Part shown: one piece after another, positions 8,627-17,532 of the stretch
Layout of the letters: the number at the start of each line of letters is the position of its first letter
Numbering within the stretch: position 1 is the stretch's first letter
Origin: Anaerolineae bacterium
GTDB lineage: Bacteria > Chloroflexota > Anaerolineae > Aggregatilineales > J027
Assembly: GCA_021463865.1 (NCBI GenBank)
Contig: JAJTXY010000002.1
Coordinates: 1 to 64,000 of the forward strand
Length of the DNA: 64,000 bases
Direction of reading: 5' to 3'
Notes under the pieces: model-generated
Told to the model about the DNA's origin: nothing
The model's database searches: none
The model's input: only the letters and a program-made list of their open reading frames with translations
Program-made: the position numbers and the translations under genes

Positions 8627-9751
8627 ATGCTAAAACGTATTTTTAATATCAATGGTGCGCTAAAGACCGTGATCGTTGACCCGGAGGCCACGTTGGGCGA
8701 TGTGCTGCGTAAGCAGTTAATGCTGACTGGCACCAAAGTCTCATGCGATGATGGTCACTGCGGGGCCTGCTCCGTAATCGTAGATGGCAAGTTGACCCTA
8801 GCCTGCATTACCAAAGTCAACCGCGTCCCCGAAAATGCTAAAATCATCACGGTTGAAGGCATCGGTCAACCTAATAATCTGCATGTCATCCAAAAAGCGA
8901 TGATGGCACACGGCGCGGCGCAGTGTGGTTTCTGCACACCCGGCTTTGTCGTCTCTACTAAAGCCCTACTAGAGAAAAACCCCAAACCTACCCGCGAAGA
9001 AGTCCGGGCATGGTTCACCCAGCACCACAACGCCTGTCGCTGCACAGGGTATAAGCCAATTGTGGACGCGGTAATGGATGCAGCAGCGGTGTTACGTGGC
9101 GAAAAGAAAGTGGAAAACCTAGAATTTAAGATGCCTGCCGATGGCCGCATCTGGGGCAGCAAGTATCCACGCCCAACTGCTGAACAAAAAGTCACCGGGA
9201 CGTTGGATTATGGGCAAGACCTCGGTCTAAAGATGCCCCCCGGCACACTCCATCTCGCATTAGTACAGGCCAAAGTTTCGCACGCCAATATCCTTTCAAT
9301 TGACACCTCCGAAGCCGAGAAGATGCCCGGCGTCTTTAAGGTCGTGATGCACAAAGATGTGTTGGGCAAGAATCGCATCACGGGCCTAATTACCTTCCCG
9401 ACCAATAAAGGCGACGGCTGGGATCGGCCTATTTTGTGTGATACAAAGGTTTTCCAATATGGCGATGCCATTGTCTGCGCCGACACTCCTGAACAGGCCA
9501 AAGCCGCCGCTGAGAAGGTACGGGTCGAGCTAGAAATCCTACCCGCCTACATGAGTGCCCCGGCTGCGATGGCCCCCGATGCGATTGAAATTCACCCCGG
9601 CACCCCCAATGTCTACTTTGAGCAGAAGATCGCTAAAGGCAAAGACACCGCAGCGATTATGGAAACTGCTCCATATGTGGTAGAAGACAGCTTCTATTTG
9701 CAACGTCAGCCCCACTTGACCATCGAAAGCGATATGGTTCGCGTATTATGA
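8627..9751 (+). CDS. Molybdenum-dependent aldehyde oxidoreductase, N-terminal part (frameshifted gene)
   Basis: Iron-sulfur half of a xanthine-oxidase-family enzyme of the Desulfovibrio Mop type, which oxidises aldehydes to acids. The first [2Fe-2S] ligands are C40, C45, C48 and C60; the second cluster uses C100, C103, C137 and C139 (CGFC and CRC motifs), the same spacing as in the D. gigas enzyme as I recall it. The start of the molybdopterin domain follows (DGRIWGSKYPRPTAEQKVTG). ATG 8627 is preferred, with AAGG upstream, over TTG 8600. The reading frame is lost near 9735-9740 and ends at 9751; the rest of the enzyme continues in another frame (next entry). The sequence around GATATGGTTCGCG fits loss of two T residues from a run of four, which would restore V-F-A-Y-Y-D. 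Confidence 0.85.
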   Translation: MLKRIFNINGALKTVIVDPEATLGDVLRKQLMLTGTKVSCDDGHCGACSVIVDGKLTLACITKVNRVPENAKIITVEGIGQPNNLHVIQKAMMAHGAAQCGFCTPGFVVSTKALLEKNPKPTREEVRAWFTQHHNACRCTGYKPIVDAVMDAAAVLRGEKKVENLEFKMPADGRIWGSKYPRPTAEQKVTGTLDYGQDLGLKMPPGTLHLALVQAKVSHANILSIDTSEAEKMPGVFKVVMHKDVLGKNRITGLITFPTNKGDGWDRPILCDTKVFQYGDAIVCADTPEQAKAAAEKVRVELEILPAYMSAPAAMAPDAIEIHPGTPNVYFEQKIAKGKDTAAIMETAPYVVEDSFYLQRQPHLTIESDMVRVL

Positions 9752-9809
9752 CGAAAACGAATGCCTGACCATCCATACCAAATCCATCGGTCTATATCTG
9801 CGCCTATAT

Positions 9810-11354
9810 ATGATCGCCCCCGGCCTCGGTGTTGAACCCAACAAGCTACGTTTAGTGCAAAATCCAGCAGGTGGTACATTCGGTTACAAGTTCTGCCCGA
9901 CGATGGAGGCCCTGCTCGGCGTGGCCTGCATTGCGACCAAACGCCCAGTTTACCTTGAATATGATTATGAACAGTACATGACCTATACAGGCAAACGTTC
10001 ACCATTTTTTGTGGATTTGAAGATGGCTGCCGACAAGAACAGCAAGATCATTGCGATGGAGAGTGACTGGACGGTAGATCATGGTCCCTATTCAGAATTT
10101 GGTGACCTGTTGACATTGCGAGGTGCCCAATATATCGGTGCTGGCTACAACATCCCGAATATTCGCGGTGTAGGTCGTACCGTATGCACCAATCATGCGT
10201 GGGGTGCGCCGTTCCGTGCTTATGGTTCACCGCAGGCCTTCCTCGCCTCCAAGAGTCTGGTGGATGAACTTGCCGAGAAGATGAGCATTGATCCGCTCGA
10301 ATTTCGTTATAACAACGTCTATCGCCCCGGTGACACCACCCCCACCGGACAGGCCCCCGAAGTCTATTCGCTGCCCGAAATGTTGGATGCGCTGCGTCCG
10401 CTGTATAAGCAGGCTAAAGAAAAAGCCGCTCGTGAATCCACACCTGAAAATCGCAAAGGGGTCGGCATCGCCATCGGTATTTATGGCAGTGGCCTCGACG
10501 GTGTGGACGGCGCGGAAGCCAAGATAGTCTTGGGCAAAGACGGTGTGACCGTTTACGCCACATGGCAAGATCATGGTCAAGGCGCGGATGCAGGTGTGCT
10601 TGGGACCGCCCATGAGTCGCTACGTCCGTTAGGATTGCGACCCGATCAAATTTTCTTGGCGCTTAATGACACCGGAACCGCCCCGAATGGTGGCCCATCA
10701 GGTGGCAGCCGCAGCCAAGTGGTCATCGGCAATGCCATCAAGAACGGTTGTGACCAACTGATCACCGCGATGCGTAAACCGAATGGCTCATTCCGCACCT
10801 ATGACGAAATGATTGCGGAGAAACTCCCGCTGGAATATGTCGGCAAGTGGGTCGCTTCGGAAAACAGCAACTGCGATGCCAATGGTCAGGGAAATCCCTT
10901 CGCCGTCTATATGTATGGTGCGTTCATGGCCGAAGTCACGGTCAACACCAAGACAGGCAAGACCACCGTTGACGGCATGACCATCATGGCCGACGCGGGT
11001 GTCATCAACAACAAACTCGTGGTAGATGGGCAAATCTACGGCGGTATCGCGCAGGGTATTGGATTGGCGTTGCCCGAAGACTTTGAGGACATCGAGAAAC
11101 ACAATAACATGCGCGGCGCAGGTATCCCGTATGCCCGTGATATTCCAGATAAGATGGATATTTACTACTTCGAGACCCCACGTCCCAGCGGCCCGTTTGG
11201 AGCAGCGGGTGTGGGCGAGCTACCCTTGACCTCACCACATGTTGCGGTCATTAACGCGATTTACCATGCGACAGGTGTCCGTATCCGCCACTTGCCCGCC
11301 CGTCCTGAAAAAGTCCTAGACGGTCTCAAAGAAGTTGAAGCGATGCCCGTCTAA
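9810..11354 (+). CDS. Molybdenum-dependent aldehyde oxidoreductase, C-terminal part (frameshifted gene)
   Basis: Molybdopterin-binding half of the same enzyme. The conserved reading begins before the nominal ATG 9810: upstream in this frame, from about 9740, come FAYYDENECLTIHTKSIG and LYLRLY, so 9810 is not a genuine start. Conserved elements include GGTFGYKF, the Moco-binding WGAPFRAYGSPQ loop, QDHGQGAD, GPSGGSRSQ, and the catalytic base Glu in GAAGVGELPLTSPH. Joined, the halves give an enzyme of about 907 residues, the expected length. Since every motif is intact, the break is either recent or a sequence error. No maturation or transport gene for molybdenum is nearby. Confidence 0.85.
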   Translation: MIAPGLGVEPNKLRLVQNPAGGTFGYKFCPTMEALLGVACIATKRPVYLEYDYEQYMTYTGKRSPFFVDLKMAADKNSKIIAMESDWTVDHGPYSEFGDLLTLRGAQYIGAGYNIPNIRGVGRTVCTNHAWGAPFRAYGSPQAFLASKSLVDELAEKMSIDPLEFRYNNVYRPGDTTPTGQAPEVYSLPEMLDALRPLYKQAKEKAARESTPENRKGVGIAIGIYGSGLDGVDGAEAKIVLGKDGVTVYATWQDHGQGADAGVLGTAHESLRPLGLRPDQIFLALNDTGTAPNGGPSGGSRSQVVIGNAIKNGCDQLITAMRKPNGSFRTYDEMIAEKLPLEYVGKWVASENSNCDANGQGNPFAVYMYGAFMAEVTVNTKTGKTTVDGMTIMADAGVINNKLVVDGQIYGGIAQGIGLALPEDFEDIEKHNNMRGAGIPYARDIPDKMDIYYFETPRPSGPFGAAGVGELPLTSPHVAVINAIYHATGVRIRHLPARPEKVLDGLKEVEAMPV

Positions 11355-11362
11355 GTGATTTA

Positions 11363-11548
11363 ATGTGGAACAACATACGGGTAGAGAGTTACTTTACCCG
11401 GATGGATATTTATCGAGTATCAATTATGGCCGCCGACCAAGTTTTTAATCAGCTAGGACTCGAACTGCGCATTCGCCAGTTGACCTCGGTGATCGCGTGG
11501 CTAGAAGAATGTCACCTACGCTTCGCTACACCCGACCAAGAAAAATAA
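11363..11548 (+). CDS. Possible small protein of unknown function
   Basis: A 61-codon ORF begins 8 bases after the oxidoreductase stop and ends directly before a hairpin terminator, so it could be a last gene of that transcript. There is no clear ribosome site before ATG 11363; an internal ATG at 11426 would give 40 residues with a helical, leucine-rich look (LGLELRIRQLTSVIAWLEE). I do not recognise it, and it may be non-coding. Confidence 0.3.
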   Translation: MWNNIRVESYFTRMDIYRVSIMAADQVFNQLGLELRIRQLTSVIAWLEECHLRFATPDQEK

Positions 11549-11574
11549 ATCCCCCTTCGATAGTCAAGAGGGAT
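11549..11574. terminator. Hairpin terminator between convergent genes
   Basis: ATCCCCCTT (11549-11557) pairs with AAGAGGGAT (11566-11574) with one mismatch. On the minus strand it is followed by a T-rich run (TTTATTTTTCTT), and on the plus strand by ATTTTC, so it may serve both the oxidoreductase and the glycosyltransferase transcripts. Confidence 0.6.
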
Positions 11575-11619
11575 ATTTTCGGCTTTATAACATCATGGCG
11601 TAAATATCAAGAAACTGAT

Positions 11620-14600
11620 TTACATAGCAGCACGAACGTGCTGATGGGTTCTGACCGTTTCCTCACCCAACACCTGCTGCAAGGCCGTCTCAAATTTCGC
11701 CATCGCAATTTCTTGGCTATTGTACTGCTGAATAAGTTCCCGACCTTGTGTTGCGATGGAGTGCCACAAAGGTTTGTCATAAAGTAGCGTGGTAATAGAC
11801 TGAGCAAAATCACTGGCCGTGTCAGCCACTAAAACGTGCTTGCCGTGTTCCAAATTCATACCCTCAACCCCCACAACCGTCGAGACACTCGGCGTACCAA
11901 CCATCAAGGCTTGCAGCAGCTTCCGCTTGGTACCAGCGCCAACCTTTAGCGGCACAATCGTAATACGCGAGGCCTCAATATATGGAATCACTGATGGCAC
12001 CCAGCCGACCATATGCACATTCGGGATTTTCACTAGGGCCGATTTGCCGAGGAAACGCTGCATATCATTGCCGACAATGTACAGAGGATGATCGCGCAGT
12101 ATATCCAAGTCCAGCAGGGGCAGAATATCTTGCATCAGATAATCAAAGGCCTGAATATTTGGTGGGTGGCGGAAATTCCCGACGAACAAGATACCCCGCC
12201 GCTCTTCATAGCGAATAGGCGAAGTTTCCAGCGACTCCATATCGGGGATGCAGAAGGCGTTCGGGCGATGGATGAACATCTCATTGAGCATATGGGCTTC
12301 TTTTTCGGAAACCGTTAAGACTGCATCCGCCTGTCCATATACATTGAGTTCGCGGACGATATTTTCACCTTGATCGGCGTCAAGCCCGATATCCTCACCC
12401 TCGACAAACGCGCCGCGCACATTCCGTACAAAATGCAAATCTACAGTGTCCACAACCAATTTGGGCGCAGGTGACAACTTTTCAACAAACTTCAACAAGT
12501 ATTCGCCAAATTCCCAGAAAACGCCCATCACCAGATCAAAATGTCCATTTTCGAGGAGCATTTCGGGGTCGGTAAAGTATGGATAGCCTCCAAAGACCGC
12601 GACTCCACGCTGACGCAGCAAGTGAATATAGCGTTCCCCATGATTCGGATTTTGAATCAACAGCGTCACCGTCCAACCCAATTCTTGAAACATATCCACA
12701 AAATGGGCAAAACGGCGTGAACCACTTTCACGGTCAAATTCTGGCATCAGTGGCGCACAGATTAAGACTCGTCGTGTGCCAGTCCGCGAGCCGACCAGCG
12801 TTGTCCGCAGCACAGTCGCTACGGTCACATCAGGTGGCGAAGGTGGCTGCTTTTCCAGCATATCCTTCCATTTTTCAAGAAATTTCTCATGATTGAGCGC
12901 CTGATAGTGCTTCAATGTGCCTTTTTTGCTGGGGTCGGTCCCACTCGTGACACCCTCAAAATGAATCACGCGGCAATCCGGCTGAAAATAGACTTCGTAG
13001 CCTTCTGCCCGCACAGCAAAACAATAGTCGGTATCTTCATAATAAATCGGGCGGAAACGTTCATCGTACCCTCCGATTTGGTTCCACAGCCAACGGGGTG
13101 TCGCCAACAGCGCCCCAGAGACATAATCCACCTTACGCACAAAGTTGTACTCAGGGCTGTCGGGGTCTTCCAACCGACCAACATTCCATGCGTTGCCAAT
13201 GTTAAAGACCGCCGCCCCCGCTTCTTGGAGACGGCCATCCGGGAAAATCAACATGCCGCCAACAACGCCAGCATCAGGAAAATCCACAAAGGTGCGAGCA
13301 AGGGCTTGAATCCAACCTTCTTGGGGCAGAATGTCGTTATTTAAGGTAACAACAATGTCTTTGGTGGCTTTCGACGCCCCAAATTTGCAGGTCATGAGAT
13401 AACCCATATTTTGGGGATTTTGTAAAACCTGAATCCGAGGATCACGGGTTTCCCATTCCTTGATTTCCTCGTATACCCCTTCCTCAGTTGAACAGTCGTC
13501 TACCACAATGATTTCGACATCCATATCCGAGGGGATGGTTTTGACCATTTGCTCTAGGCAATGGTTAGTATAGTCGCGGTGATTAAAACTTGGCAGCACT
13601 AATGAGACGCTGGGTAGCTGCTGCTGGGTAGTTTCAACCGCCTGTATGAGCACATTTGTCACCGAACCATCATCTTCCAAACAAATCACCCCATGCTTGG
13701 CAACCCGTCGCGCTTCATCCAAGCGCTCATGCCCTCGAATCACAACCAGATCCGCCGTGCCATCCAAATAGGGCAAGGTGTCTTCCTCAACTGGGGGGAC
13801 AAAAAGAGCATGAAGGGGCAGTGCCTCCGTTAAATCAAAATCCGCCGTCCAATTGAGGATAGATAAATAGCGATGGCTAGGCGTGACATATTGTTCCACC
13901 AATTGCTCCAATTCATGCCGGGTTTGTTCCGGTAGCTTGGAGGTGGGGAACACCACATTCATGTACACCGGTGCGGTTAATGGAGGGAGTTCCCCGGCTG
14001 GCTCAGGCATTGCAATTGGCTCAGGCGCGGGATTGGGAGGCTCAACAGCAGGCATAAACGATTGACGCTCACCTTTGAACGTCCAACGATACAGCCGTTT
14101 TGTTAAAGTGACAGGGCCTTCCTTGCGCAAAAGATACTGCGAAGTCATCAACAAATGATAGAGCCGTTCTAGCCGCGACCCGTCAGGCATCAAACGTCGT
14201 TTCCACCGATACCAACGTTGAATCATTGACCAAGCACGGGTATTGTGGAATGCGGTCATTTGATGTTCAAGCATCAAAGCATAATGTTGGGCCGAGGCAA
14301 ATTGATGCTCGACCCGTTTGGCATGTTCTTTGACCGAATCTAGTTCTAATTCGATTTGTTCAATATGAAACTGCTGATGATTCAATAGAAGGTCAGACTC
14401 GCGGTTATCAAGCGCAAGCTCGCTGATTTGTTTCATCAAGCCTTGCTGTTCAGCAATACATTGATCTAGCTGGGTTTCATATTCGGCTTGTAGTGTATGG
14501 GTTAGATTTAGCAGGTCATTTTCGTACTTGGCATGTAATGCCTGTCTCAAAGTGTTTAAGTCATTCTCATGTTGCCGACCAAAATTTGTCAAGTTCAGGC

Positions 14601-15402
14601 GATAATGCTCCTCAGCCTTGGCCTGAAGCTCTTGATAGCCGCTTATCTGTTCCTGCAAACCGCGAATTTCGTACCCATGTGCCTCAGCCAACGCCCGTCG
14701 GTCTTCGGCAGCACTGACCCTTTTACCTAACTGGTAGAAATATTCAATGACCGTCACTTTTTCGTCTTCGGACAGCTCAATTAACTCACGCAGGCCCGCT
14801 GGAATATCTGGCCCAACGGCAACAACGCCCAGTCCATACCCATAGGGGATGTCAAAAGTGGGGTATTGTTCTTGTAATTCCTCCCATAGCTTCCAAACCT
14901 CAAAACCGCCATTCCGCAAATGGGTATCATGAAACAGTACCACACCCTGATTGCTGACTTTTGGTCGCCACTGCATCCAATCTTGATACACCGCATCATA
15001 GGTGTGGCAGCCATCAATATGCAGCAAATCAAGCGAACCATCACTAAATTGATGCGTCGCTTCAGAAAATGTGGTTTGCAGCAGTTGGGAAAATCCTCCA
15101 TAGAGAGGATCGTGGTGCTTGCGCAGATTCTCCAAAACCTCAGGGCCATAGAAACCCGCTTGATCATCGCCCTGCCATGTATCTACCGCGTAAGCCTGTG
15201 TCCCCGTCCCTAAGGCTTTAATGGCTTGGCAGAAGGCACAATAGGAAACGCCATGATGGGTACCAAGCTCGACCAAAAGTTCTGGGCGAACCGCATCAAT
15301 CAAATACATGGCAAACGGTACATGGTGCAGCCACCCCGAGGGGGCAACACGGGCTGGTTCGGTCAGCGCAATGGGATAATTTAGCGGATTAAACTTAGTC
15401 AT
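11620..15402 (-). CDS. Three-module protein: methyltransferase, GT2 and GT4 glycosyltransferases
   Basis: A 1260-residue cytosolic protein probably building a surface polysaccharide or glycan. Residues 1-235 are a class I SAM methyltransferase of the FkbM/Methyltransf_24 style (VELGTHHGVSYCAF, then LLHIDGCHTYDAV and VLFHDTHLR). Residues 240-395 are coiled coil, rich in Glu, Gln and Leu. A family 2 glycosyltransferase follows from about 599 (VSLVLPSFNHRDYT, VVDDCS, LNNDILPQEGW as the nucleotide-sugar/metal motif, and YYEDTDYCFAVRAEGY). The last part from about 877 is a GT-B fold like family 4 (RRVLICAPLMPEF, then GAGTKRKLLQALMVGTPSV). It starts at ATG 15402, 18 bases after the two-methyltransferase gene, forming an operon. 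Substrates cannot be named. Confidence 0.88.
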   Translation of the reverse strand: MTKFNPLNYPIALTEPARVAPSGWLHHVPFAMYLIDAVRPELLVELGTHHGVSYCAFCQAIKALGTGTQAYAVDTWQGDDQAGFYGPEVLENLRKHHDPLYGGFSQLLQTTFSEATHQFSDGSLDLLHIDGCHTYDAVYQDWMQWRPKVSNQGVVLFHDTHLRNGGFEVWKLWEELQEQYPTFDIPYGYGLGVVAVGPDIPAGLRELIELSEDEKVTVIEYFYQLGKRVSAAEDRRALAEAHGYEIRGLQEQISGYQELQAKAEEHYRLNLTNFGRQHENDLNTLRQALHAKYENDLLNLTHTLQAEYETQLDQCIAEQQGLMKQISELALDNRESDLLLNHQQFHIEQIELELDSVKEHAKRVEHQFASAQHYALMLEHQMTAFHNTRAWSMIQRWYRWKRRLMPDGSRLERLYHLLMTSQYLLRKEGPVTLTKRLYRWTFKGERQSFMPAVEPPNPAPEPIAMPEPAGELPPLTAPVYMNVVFPTSKLPEQTRHELEQLVEQYVTPSHRYLSILNWTADFDLTEALPLHALFVPPVEEDTLPYLDGTADLVVIRGHERLDEARRVAKHGVICLEDDGSVTNVLIQAVETTQQQLPSVSLVLPSFNHRDYTNHCLEQMVKTIPSDMDVEIIVVDDCSTEEGVYEEIKEWETRDPRIQVLQNPQNMGYLMTCKFGASKATKDIVVTLNNDILPQEGWIQALARTFVDFPDAGVVGGMLIFPDGRLQEAGAAVFNIGNAWNVGRLEDPDSPEYNFVRKVDYVSGALLATPRWLWNQIGGYDERFRPIYYEDTDYCFAVRAEGYEVYFQPDCRVIHFEGVTSGTDPSKKGTLKHYQALNHEKFLEKWKDMLEKQPPSPPDVTVATVLRTTLVGSRTGTRRVLICAPLMPEFDRESGSRRFAHFVDMFQELGWTVTLLIQNPNHGERYIHLLRQRGVAVFGGYPYFTDPEMLLENGHFDLVMGVFWEFGEYLLKFVEKLSPAPKLVVDTVDLHFVRNVRGAFVEGEDIGLDADQGENIVRELNVYGQADAVLTVSEKEAHMLNEMFIHRPNAFCIPDMESLETSPIRYEERRGILFVGNFRHPPNIQAFDYLMQDILPLLDLDILRDHPLYIVGNDMQRFLGKSALVKIPNVHMVGWVPSVIPYIEASRITIVPLKVGAGTKRKLLQALMVGTPSVSTVVGVEGMNLEHGKHVLVADTASDFAQSITTLLYDKPLWHSIATQGRELIQQYNSQEIAMAKFETALQQVLGEETVRTHQHVRAAM

Positions 15403-15420
15403 GCCTCTGCAATTCTTTCT

Positions 15421-17343
15421 TTAAAGTTTGCGCCGAATCCAAAAACTTCCACCACCCCACCATGGGGAGTTAGGGAAGGTCTTTTTCATAGCTGCTGGAT
15501 ACTTATTTGCAAGATAGGTATTGCCAAATATCACTTCAAATTCGTTATTCAAGATCAAAAACGCCTGTAGAAGGTATTGTTCTGTCCAGAAGCGATGCAA
15601 ATCCATAACCCAATCTTGCCGATATTCATGCGGCAAAAAGATGTCATGAATATGCACAATCACACCTTTGTTGAGGCGCGGCAGGACTTCTAGGAAAAGA
15701 TAATTGACATCCCCACCTATTTTGACAACATGCGTCGTATCAATAAAGAAAATGTCACCGGCTTGAAGTTTTTGGAAAACGCTTAAATCAACTGCTTCGA
15801 TGGGTTTGACGATGAGCGAAGAAAGGCCGGGAAAACCTTTTTGCAGAAATTCATTTGGATAGGGTTCAATGGCGATTACCTTTGTATTGCCGTTCAAAAG
15901 GGCAGCCTGTGCACTTATCCTTGTGGACATCCCCGATCCGGTTTCTAATACTAATTGGGGTTTATAATGCCTTATCATACAATACAAAGCAAGAGCATCT
16001 GTCCCTGAAAACATCGGATTATTGAAATAAAACAGATGGGGTTCAGAGGGTGGATCGTGGGGTATGGCATTGTATTCATCAGCGTAAGTAGGGAAAACCT
16101 CTCGTAGCAGACGAAGTTGTTCCACATCATTCATATCCACACCGGGAAGCTCTGAATTGCGCTTCCATAAAGATTCGCTTAATGTCCGTGTGTCTGGAAT
16201 AGGTTCATAATAATGATTTAGGGTGATATGAAAGCCCCGCTCTTGCCAATATTCAAAATGGTCGTGTAGTTTCTGGTTGGACACGAAATATTCGACGAGG
16301 GCCGATAGATAACTTGCAACCCACTTCTCGCCGTATTTTTCAACTAAGGCATTCGGGGAATCCACTGGGGCTTCTACATTGCCAAGACTGGCGTCTGGAT
16401 ACAATGCCGGGGCGGGGGCAGATGCGAAAGACCGTTTAGGCAGTTTTGAGGCCACATGTACCATTGCATTAGCACCCAAAATGCCCAACATGCGTGACCA
16501 CAGGTGATAGGTTACAAATTCACAATCGAGGGCTGTAAACCGCTGTTCCATATCTCGTTGCGAAAAGACCCGATAAACCAAGACCCCTTCTTCAGGGCGC
16601 ACCGGATCACCATGATATTCAGGTGGCGCATGGTGAACGATATTCCCATCGCTATCAAGGCTGGCGCGGATATTATCGTGCTCTGCATAGGGTGCAAACG
16701 GAACGGTAAAACAATATATTCCGCCTTTTTTAAGAATGCGGATGATTTCGCGCTCGGCTTTTATCGCGTCAGGGATGTGTTCAAAGACCTCAGCGGTCAG
16801 AACAATATCAAATGTCTCGTCAGGAAATGAGGTCTGCTGCAAATCCTCATGGCGAACCCCATTGACCATCTGGCCCGATTGATAGTCTGGGCCAAAGTAT
16901 TCGGAGTAATAGAATAATTCTGGTCGTAGCAGCCGCTTGAGATATAAAAAGAGGGCAGCATTCGCCTCCGCCGTAAAAAGTTTGAGGTTGTAGAAGTTAA
17001 TATGGGCGGCGATTTCATCAATGGTTGCATAGGGATGACCAAAAAGCCCGATGGAAATCGCACAGACTAACTGACGCTGCCGATTATAGGAATTCGATGA
17101 GGTTGCGACTACGGTTTCGCGGAGATTATGATGTGCAATGCTAAATTCAGTTGGGGTTCCGCTGAGGTTACAAAGGCCAACAAACTTGCCGCTTTGCAGA
17201 ATTTCGTGTTCCATGCCAGCCGCGTAATCACTATAGACAGTGGACGGCAGATTAACATCAAGAGGGGACCATGTAATCAAGATGTCATTAAATTTAAATT
17301 TTCGAGTGGCTGTCACGCTGATAACCTGTTCCAAAAGACACAA
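15421..17343 (-). CDS. Protein with two SAM-dependent methyltransferase domains
   Basis: A 640-residue protein with an N-terminal methyltransferase of the Methyltransf_11 kind (SFPDETFDIVLTAEVFEHI near residue 176, then LKKGGIYCFTVPF) and a C-terminal domain of the Methyltransf_24 kind (VLETGSGMSTRISAQAALL near 462, VIAIEPYPNEF, FFIDTTHV, VIVHIHDIF). The arrangement suggests modification of sugar chains made with the adjoining three-module glycosyltransferase. The start is uncertain: TTG 17343 sits only two bases after AAGG, while the TTG three codons on has better spacing. The latter part resembles the N-terminal domain of the next gene, so the domains may be related by duplication. Confidence 0.82.
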   Translation of the reverse strand: MCLLEQVISVTATRKFKFNDILITWSPLDVNLPSTVYSDYAAGMEHEILQSGKFVGLCNLSGTPTEFSIAHHNLRETVVATSSNSYNRQRQLVCAISIGLFGHPYATIDEIAAHINFYNLKLFTAEANAALFLYLKRLLRPELFYYSEYFGPDYQSGQMVNGVRHEDLQQTSFPDETFDIVLTAEVFEHIPDAIKAEREIIRILKKGGIYCFTVPFAPYAEHDNIRASLDSDGNIVHHAPPEYHGDPVRPEEGVLVYRVFSQRDMEQRFTALDCEFVTYHLWSRMLGILGANAMVHVASKLPKRSFASAPAPALYPDASLGNVEAPVDSPNALVEKYGEKWVASYLSALVEYFVSNQKLHDHFEYWQERGFHITLNHYYEPIPDTRTLSESLWKRNSELPGVDMNDVEQLRLLREVFPTYADEYNAIPHDPPSEPHLFYFNNPMFSGTDALALYCMIRHYKPQLVLETGSGMSTRISAQAALLNGNTKVIAIEPYPNEFLQKGFPGLSSLIVKPIEAVDLSVFQKLQAGDIFFIDTTHVVKIGGDVNYLFLEVLPRLNKGVIVHIHDIFLPHEYRQDWVMDLHRFWTEQYLLQAFLILNNEFEVIFGNTYLANKYPAAMKKTFPNSPWWGGGSFWIRRKL

Positions 17344-17483
17344 GACCTTAACGATTAAAGAGGCTTAATTGTATTGATCTATATATAAATTCGACTGGCT
17401 AGTATAAACGACAATAGGGCAGTTTGCAATGACAAAATTGATGCCGTCCGTCTTGCGGAGGGGAGAAAAATGACAGGCGCTCG

Positions 17484-17520
17484 AAAAGAACAAGACCGCT
17501 ATGGATCAATAGCATAGCGG
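17484..17520 (-). terminator. Intrinsic terminator after dcd
   Basis: Perfect 8-base stem, CCGCTATG (17496-17503) with CATAGCGG (17513-17520), 9-base loop. Read on the minus strand it is followed by TCTTGTTCTTTT, and lies 12 bases beyond the dcd stop. Confidence 0.75.
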
Positions 17521-17532
17521 CCTAAATATTCG

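Noticed and set aside
8397-8633. ORF spanning the intergenic terminator and hairpin
   Set aside because: It crosses the terminator at 8469-8489 and overlaps the oxidoreductase start; no protein-like features.
10227-10613. Antisense ORFs within the aldehyde oxidoreductase
   Set aside because: They lie fully inside conserved coding sequence on the other strand and have no domain.
16504-16830. Plus-strand ORF within the double methyltransferase gene
   Set aside because: Shadow of the minus-strand gene, which carries the conserved motifs.
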